The notes under the pieces were generated by a model that saw only the letters and a program-made list of their open reading frames with translations, was not told the origin of the DNA and did no database searches. A stretch of DNA of 64,000 bases from an uncultured Collinsella sp. (GTDB lineage Bacteria > Actinomycetota > Coriobacteriia > Coriobacteriales > Coriobacteriaceae), in contig CAUBIC010000003.1 of the NCBI GenBank assembly GCA_958435945.1, positions 62,001 to 126,000 on the forward strand. Reading direction: 5' to 3'. Made by a program: the position numbers and the translations under genes. Below, in pieces: positions 51,434 to 59,906 of the stretch. Each line of letters opens with the position of its first letter. Position 1 is the stretch's first letter.

Positions 51434-51537
51434 GCTTACCTGTGGGAGGCCCCTATATATCATTCCATGCTCAAACATTCTCGCTGCGCTGCGAAACTGC
51501 GCGTGGAACGATATATAGGGGCCTCCCACAGGTAAGC
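51434..51537. repeat. Palindromic element B, copy 1
   Basis: 28-bp perfect arms at 51434-51461 and 51510-51537 (start GCTTACCTGTGGGAGGCCCC), extending to 34 bp with one mismatch. The loop holds CTCAAACATTCTCGCTGCG. Confidence 0.85.
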
Positions 51538-51615
51538 TGCGTTTACGTACTAGCAGCTACACCAGATTCCCCTCCACAAGAACCTGCAAAGGCGAAACCG
51601 GAAATTATAAATACA

Positions 51616-51662
51616 GTTAGCCGACGCGACAAAGGGGGCGTCCCTTTATCGCGTCGGCTAAC
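51616..51662. repeat. 21-bp hairpin between the element B copies
   Basis: GTTAGCCGACGCGACAAAGGG and its inverse at 51642-51662, one mismatch that pairs as G-U, loop of 5 bases. No T-run follows. Confidence 0.7.
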
Positions 51663-51696
51663 CAGAAAGATTGTTTTATCTCAAGCATGTAGCCCT

Positions 51697-51851
51697 TTCG
51701 CCTGAGCCCCATACATATCGTCCCGCGCGCAGTTTCGCAGCGCAGCGAGAATGTTTGAGCACGGGATGATATGTATGGGGTTCAGGCGAAAACGGGATCC
51801 ATGCGCCCCTGCGAAGCGAGAATGTTTGAGCATGGAATGATATGTGTGAGA
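51697..51851. repeat. Palindromic element B, copy 2 (inverted) plus half copy
   Basis: 23-bp arms (51697-51719 and 51768-51790) with one mismatch; the loop is the inverse complement of copy 1's loop (CGCAGCGAGAATGTTTGAGC). A third half copy (CGAGAATGTTTGAGCATGGA) lies at about 51817-51837. Confidence 0.8.
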
Positions 51852-51874
51852 GGCGGGAGGGATACGAGTGCCCC

Positions 51875-52318
51875 CTAGGCGACGCCGCTGGAGCCGAAGC
51901 CTCCGTTGCCTCGGTCGGTTTTGTCTAGTTCTTCTACCTCTACGAGATTGACTGTGGGGACTTCTTGGATGACGAGTTGGGCGATGCGGTCGCCTTTGTT
52001 GATCAGGATATTGTTGGTGGGATCCATATTGATTAAGATGACTTTGAGTTCTCCTCGATAGTGGGCGTCGATGAGACCGGGCGTGTTGACTATAGACAGG
52101 CCCTGCTTAATGGCTAGGCCGCTGCGGGGCTGGACAAAGCCGGCGTAGCCATCGGGCAACGCAATGGCCACGCCAGTAGATACCAAACGACGCTCAAAGG
52201 GCTTGAGGGTGCAGTCTTCGTTGGCGCGGAGGTCAAGACCGGCATCTGTGGGATGAGCGTATTTGGGAAGCTCGACCGTGGGATCGAGACGCTTAATGTT
52301 AACGGTAATGTTGGACAT
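51875..52318 (-). CDS. dut: dUTP diphosphatase
   Basis: 147 residues. Trimeric dUTPase motifs: HPTDAGLDLRA, GYAGFVQPRSGLAIK, GLIDAHYRGELKV with the catalytic Asp, and the C-terminal GNGGFGSSG. It removes dUTP and makes dUMP for thymidylate. The start abuts nrdR downstream of it on the same strand (4 bases). Confidence 0.95.
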   Translation of the reverse strand: MSNITVNIKRLDPTVELPKYAHPTDAGLDLRANEDCTLKPFERRLVSTGVAIALPDGYAGFVQPRSGLAIKQGLSIVNTPGLIDAHYRGELKVILINMDPTNNILINKGDRIAQLVIQEVPTVNLVEVEELDKTDRGNGGFGSSGVA

Positions 52319-52322
52319 GAAA

Positions 52323-52766
52323 TCACCTTAGCTTGTCGAGCTCTTGCAAAAACTCGTCGACGTCTTTGAAATCGCGATAGACCGAGGCAAAGCGAATGTA
52401 GGCCACCTTGTCGATCTTGGCCAAGCGCTTGAGCACCATATCGCCCAGTTCGTGGGACGTTACAGCCGTCAGCGTACGCGAACGCAGCTCCACCTCGATA
52501 TCATCGATGATCTCGTTGAGCTTTTTCGTATCGATATCGCGCTTAATCGTGGCGCGCATCAGACCGACCAGCAGTTTGTTGCGATCGAACCGCTGCTTTG
52601 ACCCGTCGGATTTGATAACCTCGATGGGGTCTTCGCAGCGCTCGAACGTCGTAAAACGATAATTGCACGAGCAGCATTCACGACGACGCTTGATAGTGTT
52701 GTTCGACTCCTGCATACGGGAATCGACAACGCGGGTATGTGCCTTGCCGCATTTGGGACAGCGCAT
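52323..52766 (-). CDS. nrdR: Transcriptional repressor NrdR
   Basis: 147 residues. Zinc ribbon ligands Cys3, Cys6, Cys31 and Cys34, then an ATP-cone (VIKSDGSKQRFDRNKLLVGL). NrdR represses ribonucleotide reductase genes in response to (d)ATP. AAAGGAGG precedes the start. Pairing with dut is sensible, since both manage nucleotide pools. Confidence 0.97.
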   Translation of the reverse strand: MRCPKCGKAHTRVVDSRMQESNNTIKRRRECCSCNYRFTTFERCEDPIEVIKSDGSKQRFDRNKLLVGLMRATIKRDIDTKKLNEIIDDIEVELRSRTLTAVTSHELGDMVLKRLAKIDKVAYIRFASVYRDFKDVDEFLQELDKLR

Positions 52767-52817
52767 AGTACCTCCTTTTAAACGATAACAAGGGTACCAT
52801 GCGACCGAGCGGAAATC

Positions 52818-53267
52818 TTACGAACGAGCCGGAACTTTCAGAACTGCACCAGCATCAAGAGAGCCACGATCGAGGTGATTGACGCTACGAATCATGTCGG
52901 AAGTCTCCTGCGTGGAAAGACCATCGACGGGATGCTCCTGGGCAAGCGACCACAGGGAATCGCCGGACTGCACGCGAACCGTCTCGTAGGTAACATTGGC
53001 AACGGAATCGGCATATGCTGCGTGACGAGCAGAAAAAACTGACGTGGCGAGCACGAAGAACAGGGTGAACGCTACGGCAACAGCAACAATCGTCGAGGCC
53101 TTCAGGGCAACAGGAGCCAAAGCAACGGTCGCACGCTGGGTGCGAACGGGTTTAGTGGCCACGGCCTGAAAATGAGAGCGTCCGCCCTTCACGACCGTAA
53201 AGGCAGGCGTGGCGGGCGTCTCGAGCTTAAGGGCGAGGTTTCCCTGGACCATATCCGCTGCGTTCAT
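52818..53267 (-). CDS. LysM protein, YneA-like SOS division inhibitor candidate
   Basis: 149 residues from ATG 53267 (GAGGAG upstream). A cytoplasmic N-terminal stretch of about 50 residues, one membrane helix (about 53-75) and an extracytoplasmic LysM domain (about 95-147, VRVQSGDSLWSLAQEH). It is transcribed divergently from lexA across three SOS-box-like sites, the arrangement of yneA and lexA in Bacillus. Inference: a damage-induced, membrane-anchored division regulator; the cytoplasmic extension is longer than YneA's. Confidence 0.75.
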   Translation of the reverse strand: MNAADMVQGNLALKLETPATPAFTVVKGGRSHFQAVATKPVRTQRATVALAPVALKASTIVAVAVAFTLFFVLATSVFSARHAAYADSVANVTYETVRVQSGDSLWSLAQEHPVDGLSTQETSDMIRSVNHLDRGSLDAGAVLKVPARS

Positions 53268-53339
53268 TCTGTTCTCCTCTCGTTTGTTTTTGACGAGAAC
53301 TGTTTTATCAAGCCGCGGGGACAAAAAAGTCTAGCGCGG

Positions 53340-53407
53340 GAACGAGTGTTCGGTTATTATTATCTTCGAACAGTTGTTCCTGTCAAGCAAAAATAGAACA
53401 TTTGTTT
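53340..53407. promoter_or_regulatory. Three SOS-box-like sites between yneA-like gene and lexA
   Basis: GAACGAGTGTTC (53340-53351), CGAACAGTTGTTCC (53367-53380) and GAACATTTGTTT (53396-53407). All fit the Gram-positive LexA box (GAAC-N4-GTTC) with the third half weaker. They are about 28 bases apart. Confidence 0.8.
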
Positions 53408-53431
53408 GGTATGGGTAGAGAGGAATCCCTG

Positions 53432-54076
53432 ATGGCTCGCAAAATTACCAAGCGTCAGCAGCAAATTTACGACTTCATCAAGGAATATCAACAGGAGAAG
53501 GGCTATCCGCCCAGTGTGCGCGAGATGGCTTCGGCTGTGGGCCTTTCCTCCCCTAGCACCGTACATGCACATCTCTCCGCACTCGAAGCACGCGGCCTGC
53601 TCAAGCGTGACGCCACCAAGCCTCGCGCCCTCGAGCTCTTTGACGAGGACGGATCTTCCGTCTCCATCTCAAAGTCCGATGAACCCACGGCACCCCGCGG
53701 CACCGTATCGCTGCCTCTCGTAGGCCGCGTCGCCGCAGGGATTCCCATCCTTGCCGAGCAGAATATCGAGGACACCTTTACCATCCCAACCGAGATCGCA
53801 ACGGACCAGGGGTCCTTTATCCTTGAGGTCCACGGCAATTCGATGATTAACGTCGGTATCTATAACGGCGACTACATCATCGTTCGCGAGCAGAAAAGCG
53901 CCATGAATGGCGAGATTGTCGTGGCCATGATCGATGGCTCTGCAACGGTCAAAACGTTCTATAAGGAGCAGGGACGCGTTCGTCTGCAGCCCGAAAACGA
54001 CACCATGGAGCCTATCTACGCGACGAATCCCACGATTCTGGGCAAGGTCGTCGGTTTGATGCGCCGGTTTTCGTAA
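53432..54076 (+). CDS. lexA: LexA repressor
   Basis: 214 residues from ATG 53432 (AGAGGAA upstream). Winged helix (about 1-65), autocleavage site Ala102-Gly103 (RVAAGIPIL), nucleophile Ser137 (HGNSMIN) and Lys174 (ATVKTFYK). RecA filaments trigger its cleavage, releasing the SOS genes. Its stop shares bases with the next start. Confidence 0.97.
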   Translation: MARKITKRQQQIYDFIKEYQQEKGYPPSVREMASAVGLSSPSTVHAHLSALEARGLLKRDATKPRALELFDEDGSSVSISKSDEPTAPRGTVSLPLVGRVAAGIPILAEQNIEDTFTIPTEIATDQGSFILEVHGNSMINVGIYNGDYIIVREQKSAMNGEIVVAMIDGSATVKTFYKEQGRVRLQPENDTMEPIYATNPTILGKVVGLMRRFS

Positions 54077-54780
54077 TGCAAAAACGCATCACGGTCTTTG
54101 ATACTATTCGCGGGTTTACCATGCTGTCGATGGCGGGATTTCATGCCTGCTACGACCTTGCCTACCTATATGGTTGGAAGATGCCCTGGTTTACCCAGAC
54201 CATCTTCCAAGACATCTGGCGCGCCAGCATCAGTTGGGTATTTTTGTTTATTGCCGGCTGGATGTGCACCCTCTCGCGCAACAACATCAAGCGTGCCGCC
54301 AAATATGCCGTTGCCGCTTTAATTGTATGGGTCGCAACGACGCTCGTCTCGGTCGATGACTCGGTGAACTTCGGCATCATTTTCTGCATGGCGGCATGCA
54401 CAGCCATTGTTGCACTCGCGCGCCCGGTTCTCGATAGGGTACCTGCAGTATGGGGTATAACGATTTGCCTCATACTCTTTGCCTGTACCTGGAGCATTCC
54501 TAAAGCGGTCTACCCTATCCCCTATCTAACTTGGCTGGGTTTCCCAGATCCAGACTTTGTCTCCGGTGATTACTATCCGCTCATCCCATTCTATTTTATG
54601 TACCTCGCAGGCTTCTTTGCCGCTCGAACGGCACAGGAATCAAACTGCGAGGCACCAGTATGGGCCTATGAGAATCCCATCCCCGTGCTCACAAGCCTCG
54701 GACGCCATGCACTACCGTTCTATCTGCTTCATCAGCCCGTTATATTGGGCGTACTGGAGCTGATTTATTCCGTTCGGTAA
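54076..54780 (+). CDS. DUF1624/HGSNAT-like membrane acyltransferase
   Basis: 234 residues, start overlapping the lexA stop (TAATG). Family mark ITVFDTIRGFTMLSMAGFHACYDL at the N-terminus with about seven membrane helices, and SLGRHALPFYLLHQPVI near the C-terminus. Heparan-alpha-glucosaminide N-acetyltransferase-type proteins acetylate sugars across membranes in known cases; bacterial substrates are unknown. Confidence 0.82.
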   Translation: MQKRITVFDTIRGFTMLSMAGFHACYDLAYLYGWKMPWFTQTIFQDIWRASISWVFLFIAGWMCTLSRNNIKRAAKYAVAALIVWVATTLVSVDDSVNFGIIFCMAACTAIVALARPVLDRVPAVWGITICLILFACTWSIPKAVYPIPYLTWLGFPDPDFVSGDYYPLIPFYFMYLAGFFAARTAQESNCEAPVWAYENPIPVLTSLGRHALPFYLLHQPVILGVLELIYSVR

Positions 54781-56054
54781 CGCTCAAGACGTGGTGCGAT
54801 ACGGGCCGGCAGCTTTGCCACAATACGAACGCCGCCCTCAAGATATTCCTCGTGCAGAAGGGTTCCCTGTTCGTGCACGAGCGTGATTAAAGCGCCCTCT
54901 CGATACGGGATATCGGCCGAGAGCAACACGTCTGTAGCGGCCGCTTCACGAGCGATGCGGTCGACTAAGTCATCAAGACCCTCACCCGTCTGAGCCGAGA
55001 ACAGCACCGCCTCGGGATAGCGTCGGCGGAAGCTCAAGCGGTCGACGCTATCGAGCAGATCAATTTTATTGAACACAGTAAGCGTCAGGCGCTCACCGGC
55101 ACCAATCTCGTCAAGGACACGATCAACCGCCTCGAGCTGACGCTCGTAATCCTCATCGGAAGCGTCTACAACTTTAAGAATCAAATCGGCGCCGAGCACC
55201 TCGGAAAGCGTAGATTTAAACGCGTCGACCAGGCCATGGGGCAGCTTTTGAATAAAGCCGACGGTATCGGTGATCGTCATGCCACGGCCACCGGGCAAAC
55301 GGTACGAGCGCGTTGTAGGATCGAGCGTGGCAAACAGCTTATCCTGCGAAAGTACCGTGGATCCCGTCAAACGATTAAGCAACGTCGACTTGCCGGCATT
55401 GGTGTAGCCAGCCAACGCAACGCGAAACGCTGGCGATTCAATACGGCTTTTCGATTGCACATCGCGGCGCTGTTCAACCTGTTTCAGTTCGCGTCGAAGC
55501 GCAGCGATCTTATTGCGAATCAGACGACGGTCGACCTCGAGTTGGCTTTCGCCCTGGCCAAAGCGCGAGCCAATACCGCCACGCGTCTGTTCCTTGGCAA
55601 GGTGGCTCCACATACCTCGCAAACGAGGCAGCAGGTACTGCAACTGTGCCAGCTGCACCTGCAAGCGGCCCTCACGCGTCTGGGCATGCAGACCAAAGAT
55701 ATCCAAAATCAACGCCGTGCGGTCAATAATCTTGACCGGTTCGCCCACGGCTTTCTCAAGATAGGACTGCTGTGAAGGAGTCAGGTCGTCGTCGAAGATA
55801 ACAACATCCGCATCCATGCGATGTACCAAACCGCACAGCTCCTCAACCTTGCCAGAACCGATAAACGATTTGGGATAGGGCTTGACCAGGCGCTGAGACA
55901 AGCGTGCCACGCATTGGGCTCCAGCAGTGTGAGCCAAGCGCTCGAGCTCGTCGAGCGAACGGTCGAGCGGCCAGACGTTATCGCGCCACTCAACACCAAC
56001 CAAGATGGCGCGCTCAGGTTCAGGCGCCGTAGGGACCAAAGGAAAACGAGCCAT
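54765..56054 (-). CDS. hflX: Ribosome-associated GTPase HflX
   Basis: 429 residues. N-terminal HflX domain (QRLVKPYPKSFIGSGKVEEL), linker coiled coil, then a GTPase domain with GYTNAGKSTLLNRLT, DTVGFIQKLPH and NKIDLL. HflX splits stalled ribosomes. Its start overlaps the miaA stop. Its own end overlaps the DUF1624 gene's 3' end by 16 bases on the other strand. Confidence 0.95.
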   Translation of the reverse strand: MARFPLVPTAPEPERAILVGVEWRDNVWPLDRSLDELERLAHTAGAQCVARLSQRLVKPYPKSFIGSGKVEELCGLVHRMDADVVIFDDDLTPSQQSYLEKAVGEPVKIIDRTALILDIFGLHAQTREGRLQVQLAQLQYLLPRLRGMWSHLAKEQTRGGIGSRFGQGESQLEVDRRLIRNKIAALRRELKQVEQRRDVQSKSRIESPAFRVALAGYTNAGKSTLLNRLTGSTVLSQDKLFATLDPTTRSYRLPGGRGMTITDTVGFIQKLPHGLVDAFKSTLSEVLGADLILKVVDASDEDYERQLEAVDRVLDEIGAGERLTLTVFNKIDLLDSVDRLSFRRRYPEAVLFSAQTGEGLDDLVDRIAREAAATDVLLSADIPYREGALITLVHEQGTLLHEEYLEGGVRIVAKLPARIAPRLERYRTE

Positions 56055-56992
56055 TAGGCAGCCTCGATGCGACGGTAAATATCAGCAACGACCTCATCGA
56101 TCGTAAACTCATCCATATCGAACCACACGATGCGATCATCACGCTTAAACCAGGATAGCTGGCGCTTGGCATAGCGACGTGAGCGCATCTTGATAAGCTC
56201 ACGGGCCTCATCCATGGTAATAGCGCCTCGCAAGGCATCAATAATCTCTTTGTAACCGATTGCCTGCATCGACGTCAGTGCATCACTTAGGCCCTGGTCC
56301 ATAAGACCACGGACCTCATCAACCAGCCCCTGCTCAAACATAAGGTCGACACGCAGGTTAATGCGCTCATAGAGCACTTTACGGCTACGCGTCAGACCAA
56401 ACCACAAGGCATGATAACGCTCACGCGGAACGCTGAATTTCGACTTCTGCTCGGCATACGACACACCGTCATCGTGCATCTCGAGCGCACGAATCACACG
56501 ACGCACGTTATGGGGATGAATCACGGCAGCCGATTCGGGGTCGCGCTCGGCAAGCAGGGCATGCAATGCTTCCTCTCCAATGCGCTCGGTAAGCTCCTGA
56601 TAGCCCGCGCGACGCTTGTCCTCGAGTTCTCCCGAAGGAAAATCCATTTCATCGAGTGCGGCCTTGAGATACAGGCCCGTACCGCCGCAAAAGACCGGAA
56701 GACGTTGCTCACCAAGCAAACGCTCGACATATGCTCGGGCGTCCGACTGGTAGAGCGCGGCAGAATACGCGACGCCCGGATTCACGATATCGACAAGGCG
56801 CAACGGTGCCGAGCACTCCTCAGGCATCATTTTGGCCGTACCGATGTCCATGCCGCGATAGATTTGCATCGCGTCACACGACAACACTTCGGACGAAAGA
56901 CGAGCGGCCAGGCGGTCGGCAACATCGCTTTTGCCGACCGCCGTCGGACCGACAATCGCTACGGCAGAAAGGCTTGCACCGGGGGAAATCAT
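56054..56992 (-). CDS. miaA: tRNA dimethylallyltransferase
   Basis: 312 residues from ATG 56992, which overlaps the miaB stop. Walker A G-P-T-A-V-G-K-S at 15-22, SCDAMQIYRGMDIGTAK for tRNA/substrate contact, and VFCGGTGLYLKA. It isopentenylates A37 of tRNAs that read U-starting codons. MiaB, encoded upstream, methylthiolates the product. Confidence 0.96.
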   Translation of the reverse strand: MISPGASLSAVAIVGPTAVGKSDVADRLAARLSSEVLSCDAMQIYRGMDIGTAKMMPEECSAPLRLVDIVNPGVAYSAALYQSDARAYVERLLGEQRLPVFCGGTGLYLKAALDEMDFPSGELEDKRRAGYQELTERIGEEALHALLAERDPESAAVIHPHNVRRVIRALEMHDDGVSYAEQKSKFSVPRERYHALWFGLTRSRKVLYERINLRVDLMFEQGLVDEVRGLMDQGLSDALTSMQAIGYKEIIDALRGAITMDEARELIKMRSRRYAKRQLSWFKRDDRIVWFDMDEFTIDEVVADIYRRIEAA

Positions 56993-58362
56993 TAGCGAGG
57001 CTCGCCCACGACGGAGCCAGACAGATACCACGTCTTGGCGACATCAATATCAACATCGACGATCTTGCCGATAAGCTGATCGATGCTATAGCCAGCAGGA
57101 ATCGGCGCATGCACCGTCTGGTTCTTAGGGCTCTTGCCCAGAAGGACAGCGTCGTTCTTCTTGCTCGTACCCTCAATAAGTGCAGGCACCACGGTGTGAA
57201 GTTCGCCCTGGTTATACTCGTGTGCCGTCGTCTCGATAACCTTGACCAGACGGTTAAAGCGCTCAAGGATAACCTCATGCGGGGTGGGATCATAAATCTC
57301 AGCTGCCGGGGTACCGGCGCGCTTGGAGTAAATAAACGTGTAGGCTTGGGCATAGCGCACAGTCTCGGCAAGCGACAGCGTCTGCTCAAAGTCTTCCTCG
57401 GTCTCGCCCGGGAAACCCACGATGATATCGGTCGAAAGCGCAATATCGGGCATACGGTTACGAATACGATCGACCAGGCCCAAATAATCCTCGCGCGTAT
57501 AACGACGATTCATCTCTTTAAGAATGCGCGTGGAGCCCGACTGAACGGCCAGGTGAAGCTGCGGCATGACGGCAGGCGTCTCGGCCATAGCATCAATGGT
57601 CTCGGGCAGCAGATCCTTAGGATGAGAAGAGGTAAAGAAGATACGCTCTACGCCCGTATCGCCCACGGCGCGCAGCAGATCGGCAAAACGCGGCTTACCA
57701 AAGAGATCGCGACCGTAGGAGTTAACGTTTTGGCCCAGCAGCGTAATCTCGCGCACGCCCTGGCGCACCAGACCTGTCACCTCATCGACAATCTCCTCGA
57801 AGGGACGGCTCTTCTCACGACCACGGACGTAGGGCACGATGCAGTACGTACAGAAGTTGTTGCAGCCCGTCATAATGGGCACCCATGCGTGATACTGCGT
57901 CTCGCGATGCCACGGCATACTCATGGCGTCGGTATCCTCATGCTCATTCGTGCGGATATGGCGCTTGCCATCCAAAAACGCCTCGGCGATAAGCTCGGCC
58001 ACGTGCGCAATAGAATGGGTGCCGAAAATGACGTTGACGTTATCGACGTTGGTGAGCAAGCCCTCGCCATCGCGCTGGGCGATGCAGCCGCCCACGGCGA
58101 CCACGCGCTTACCCGAAGGCGAAGGAGGAAGGCTCTTGCAGGAATTGCACTGACCGTACAGGCGCGTATCGGCAGCCTCGCGCACACAGCACGTCATGAA
58201 CACGACAATATCGGCATGCTCGGGATCGAGCGCCATAAGACAGCCATATGAATCGAGCAAGCCACTCACGCGCTCGGAGTCGTGCTGGTTCATCTGGCAG
58301 CCGAATGTGCGGATAAAGTAGGTTTTACCGGCAAGAATATCGCGTACGGAACGCTGGTCCAT
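56992..58362 (-). CDS. miaB: tRNA-2-methylthio-N6-dimethylallyladenosine synthase
   Basis: 456 residues. N-terminal cluster ligands Cys22, Cys58 (or Cys59) and Cys93; radical SAM Cys167-x3-Cys171-x2-Cys174 (TGCNNFCTYC); C-terminal TRAM region. It adds the methylthio group to i6A37 made by MiaA. Confidence 0.96.
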   Translation of the reverse strand: MDQRSVRDILAGKTYFIRTFGCQMNQHDSERVSGLLDSYGCLMALDPEHADIVVFMTCCVREAADTRLYGQCNSCKSLPPSPSGKRVVAVGGCIAQRDGEGLLTNVDNVNVIFGTHSIAHVAELIAEAFLDGKRHIRTNEHEDTDAMSMPWHRETQYHAWVPIMTGCNNFCTYCIVPYVRGREKSRPFEEIVDEVTGLVRQGVREITLLGQNVNSYGRDLFGKPRFADLLRAVGDTGVERIFFTSSHPKDLLPETIDAMAETPAVMPQLHLAVQSGSTRILKEMNRRYTREDYLGLVDRIRNRMPDIALSTDIIVGFPGETEEDFEQTLSLAETVRYAQAYTFIYSKRAGTPAAEIYDPTPHEVILERFNRLVKVIETTAHEYNQGELHTVVPALIEGTSKKNDAVLLGKSPKNQTVHAPIPAGYSIDQLIGKIVDVDIDVAKTWYLSGSVVGEPR

Positions 58363-58427
58363 GAGCTTACATCCTAACGATGGTGTCGACGGGGCGTATA
58401 GGTGCTACAAGCGTGCAGATGGCTCGT

Positions 58428-58745
58428 TTACGCAACAGGCTTAACGTCGTCCATGACGACGTTATCCATAGCAGCCCGATTAATCTGGTGAACGTAGATA
58501 GAGAGACGGATTGCCGTGCGCGACTCCCCGTTAATGAGGATGTCGGAGAACACCGGCGCGCAGGAGACATCAAAGCCGGTCGGAATCAGAAAGCCGCGCG
58601 CAATGGCAACGGCCTTGATGGCCTGGTTGACGGCACCGGCGCCGACGCACTGAATGTTGACGGGGACGCCATCTTTGACCATGCCGGCAATGGCGCCGGC
58701 AACGGACGCGGGCGATGATTTGCTTGATACCTTCAGGCAATCCAT
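58428..58745 (-). CDS. spoVS: SpoVS-like Alba-type protein
   Basis: 105 residues from ATG 58745 (GCAGGAG upstream). The family pattern LKVSSKSSPASVAGAIAGM opens it, with QCVGAGAVNQAIKAVAIARG in the middle, an Alba-like nucleic-acid-binding fold. SpoVS affects sporulation and septation in Bacillus, but homologues are common in non-sporulating bacteria. Here it is between miaB and the rny/ATPase pair. Confidence 0.9.
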   Translation of the reverse strand: MDCLKVSSKSSPASVAGAIAGMVKDGVPVNIQCVGAGAVNQAIKAVAIARGFLIPTGFDVSCAPVFSDILINGESRTAIRLSIYVHQINRAAMDNVVMDDVKPVA

Positions 58746-58819
58746 GAAGAAACTCCTGCGTTTAAAAGTACGTTTTAACTGCAATAACTGTATCGTACCG
58801 AGCGGACTCGGTAAAGATT

Positions 58820-59905
58820 TTATTCCTCTTTGGCAAGATCGAACGTCACCGTGATGCGATCACGCGAAACGCGAATCTTAGGGTCGCCGCACAGATTGAG
58901 GTAATACCGGGCAGCGAGGTCGTTAAAGTCACGCTCGACCGCACGCGAAAACTGCGCCATATCATCCTTGGCGATACGAAGGCCTCGACGGTCCTTGGCA
59001 AGATCGACGGGAGCCGGCACATGAGAGGTGGAATCGCGCTCGCGCAGCAGACGCGCAGTCACGCCGCGAACGGGCTTAATCTGTCCCGACAGAATACGGT
59101 GGGCAGTGCGCTCGGACATCTCGAGACCCAGCCCGGAGCAGATTCGGATAAAGTCCTCGGCATCCGAGGCAAGGCCTAAACGATCGATCACCGGAAGCTC
59201 GCACTCGTCGTCGATAAAGAGCAGACGCGACGTATCGAGACGGCTCGAAGCCTGAGCGTACAGGGTTGCAGCAATCTCGGACGGAGAGCCCAGATACACA
59301 TCGCAGCCACGCAGCTCCTCAAGGGCAAACTCACAGGCCGCGCGAATGATGTTGTGGGGGCCGCGAGCACATACATAGCGGCCGTCTTCGTCTTTAACCG
59401 CCTGAGGCCAGCTCGACTGGTCGGCGCGCTCACCTAAGCGATCGGTGGCAACGCACACCTTAAACGCGGAGCCCAAATCGACGCCCGATGTAACAACGCG
59501 TGCCTCATCAGTGTTCTGCTTGATAGAGAACAGCGCCATACCACGACCGTGAACACCCCAACGGTCCATTTTCATGCTCTCGAGCTTGGAGGTGACACGG
59601 GCATCGAAGATACGCTCCTGCATATCCTGCGGCACACCCGAACCGTTATCCAGGAAGAGGAGGGTGCGAACACCCTCCTCCTTGGTCGTGGCAAGATAGA
59701 CCTTATCGGCTCCGGCATCGCGAGCATTACGCAGCATCTCGATGACAATGTCCTCTACATGCTGAATGTCATGCTTGGCTTGACGGCGCTCGGCCTCCGA
59801 AACGCGGAGGCGGACATACCCCTCGCCAAGGTTTTCCTCGACGCGAAGGCTGCCCTCCCCCGACATCGACGCGATAAATGAGATGAGCTCGTTCGCGTCG
59901 CTCAT
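58820..59905 (-). CDS. GHKL ATPase linked to RNase Y
   Basis: 361 residues from ATG 59905, which begins one base after the rny stop. Bergerat-fold motifs: VIEMLRNARDAGADKVY (N-box, about 60-76), LDNGSGVP (G1, about 93-100) and HGRGMALFSIKQN (G2). The rest has no known domain. MutL, Hsp90 and gyrase use this ATPase; this protein is closest in layout to stand-alone HATPase proteins beside rny in the class. Its role is unknown; coupling suggests RNA metabolism. Confidence 0.75.
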   Translation of the reverse strand: MSDANELISFIASMSGEGSLRVEENLGEGYVRLRVSEAERRQAKHDIQHVEDIVIEMLRNARDAGADKVYLATTKEEGVRTLLFLDNGSGVPQDMQERIFDARVTSKLESMKMDRWGVHGRGMALFSIKQNTDEARVVTSGVDLGSAFKVCVATDRLGERADQSSWPQAVKDEDGRYVCARGPHNIIRAACEFALEELRGCDVYLGSPSEIAATLYAQASSRLDTSRLLFIDDECELPVIDRLGLASDAEDFIRICSGLGLEMSERTAHRILSGQIKPVRGVTARLLRERDSTSHVPAPVDLAKDRRGLRIAKDDMAQFSRAVERDFNDLAARYYLNLCGDPKIRVSRDRITVTFDLAKEE

Positions 59906-59906
59906 A

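Larger units (their letters stand above)
51421..51874. other. 454-base region of palindromic repeats between converging genes
   Basis: No gene. It is filled by three copies of one palindromic element (51434-51537, 51697-51790 and a half copy near 51811-51851) and a separate 21-bp hairpin (51616-51662). Confidence 0.75.

Noticed and set aside
51421..51874. Possible CRISPR array
   Set aside because: The repeats are palindromes with unequal spacing and inverted copies, not direct repeats with uniform spacers; no cas gene is near.
56731..58251. 506-residue open frame on the plus strand
   Set aside because: Antisense to miaB; no family marks.
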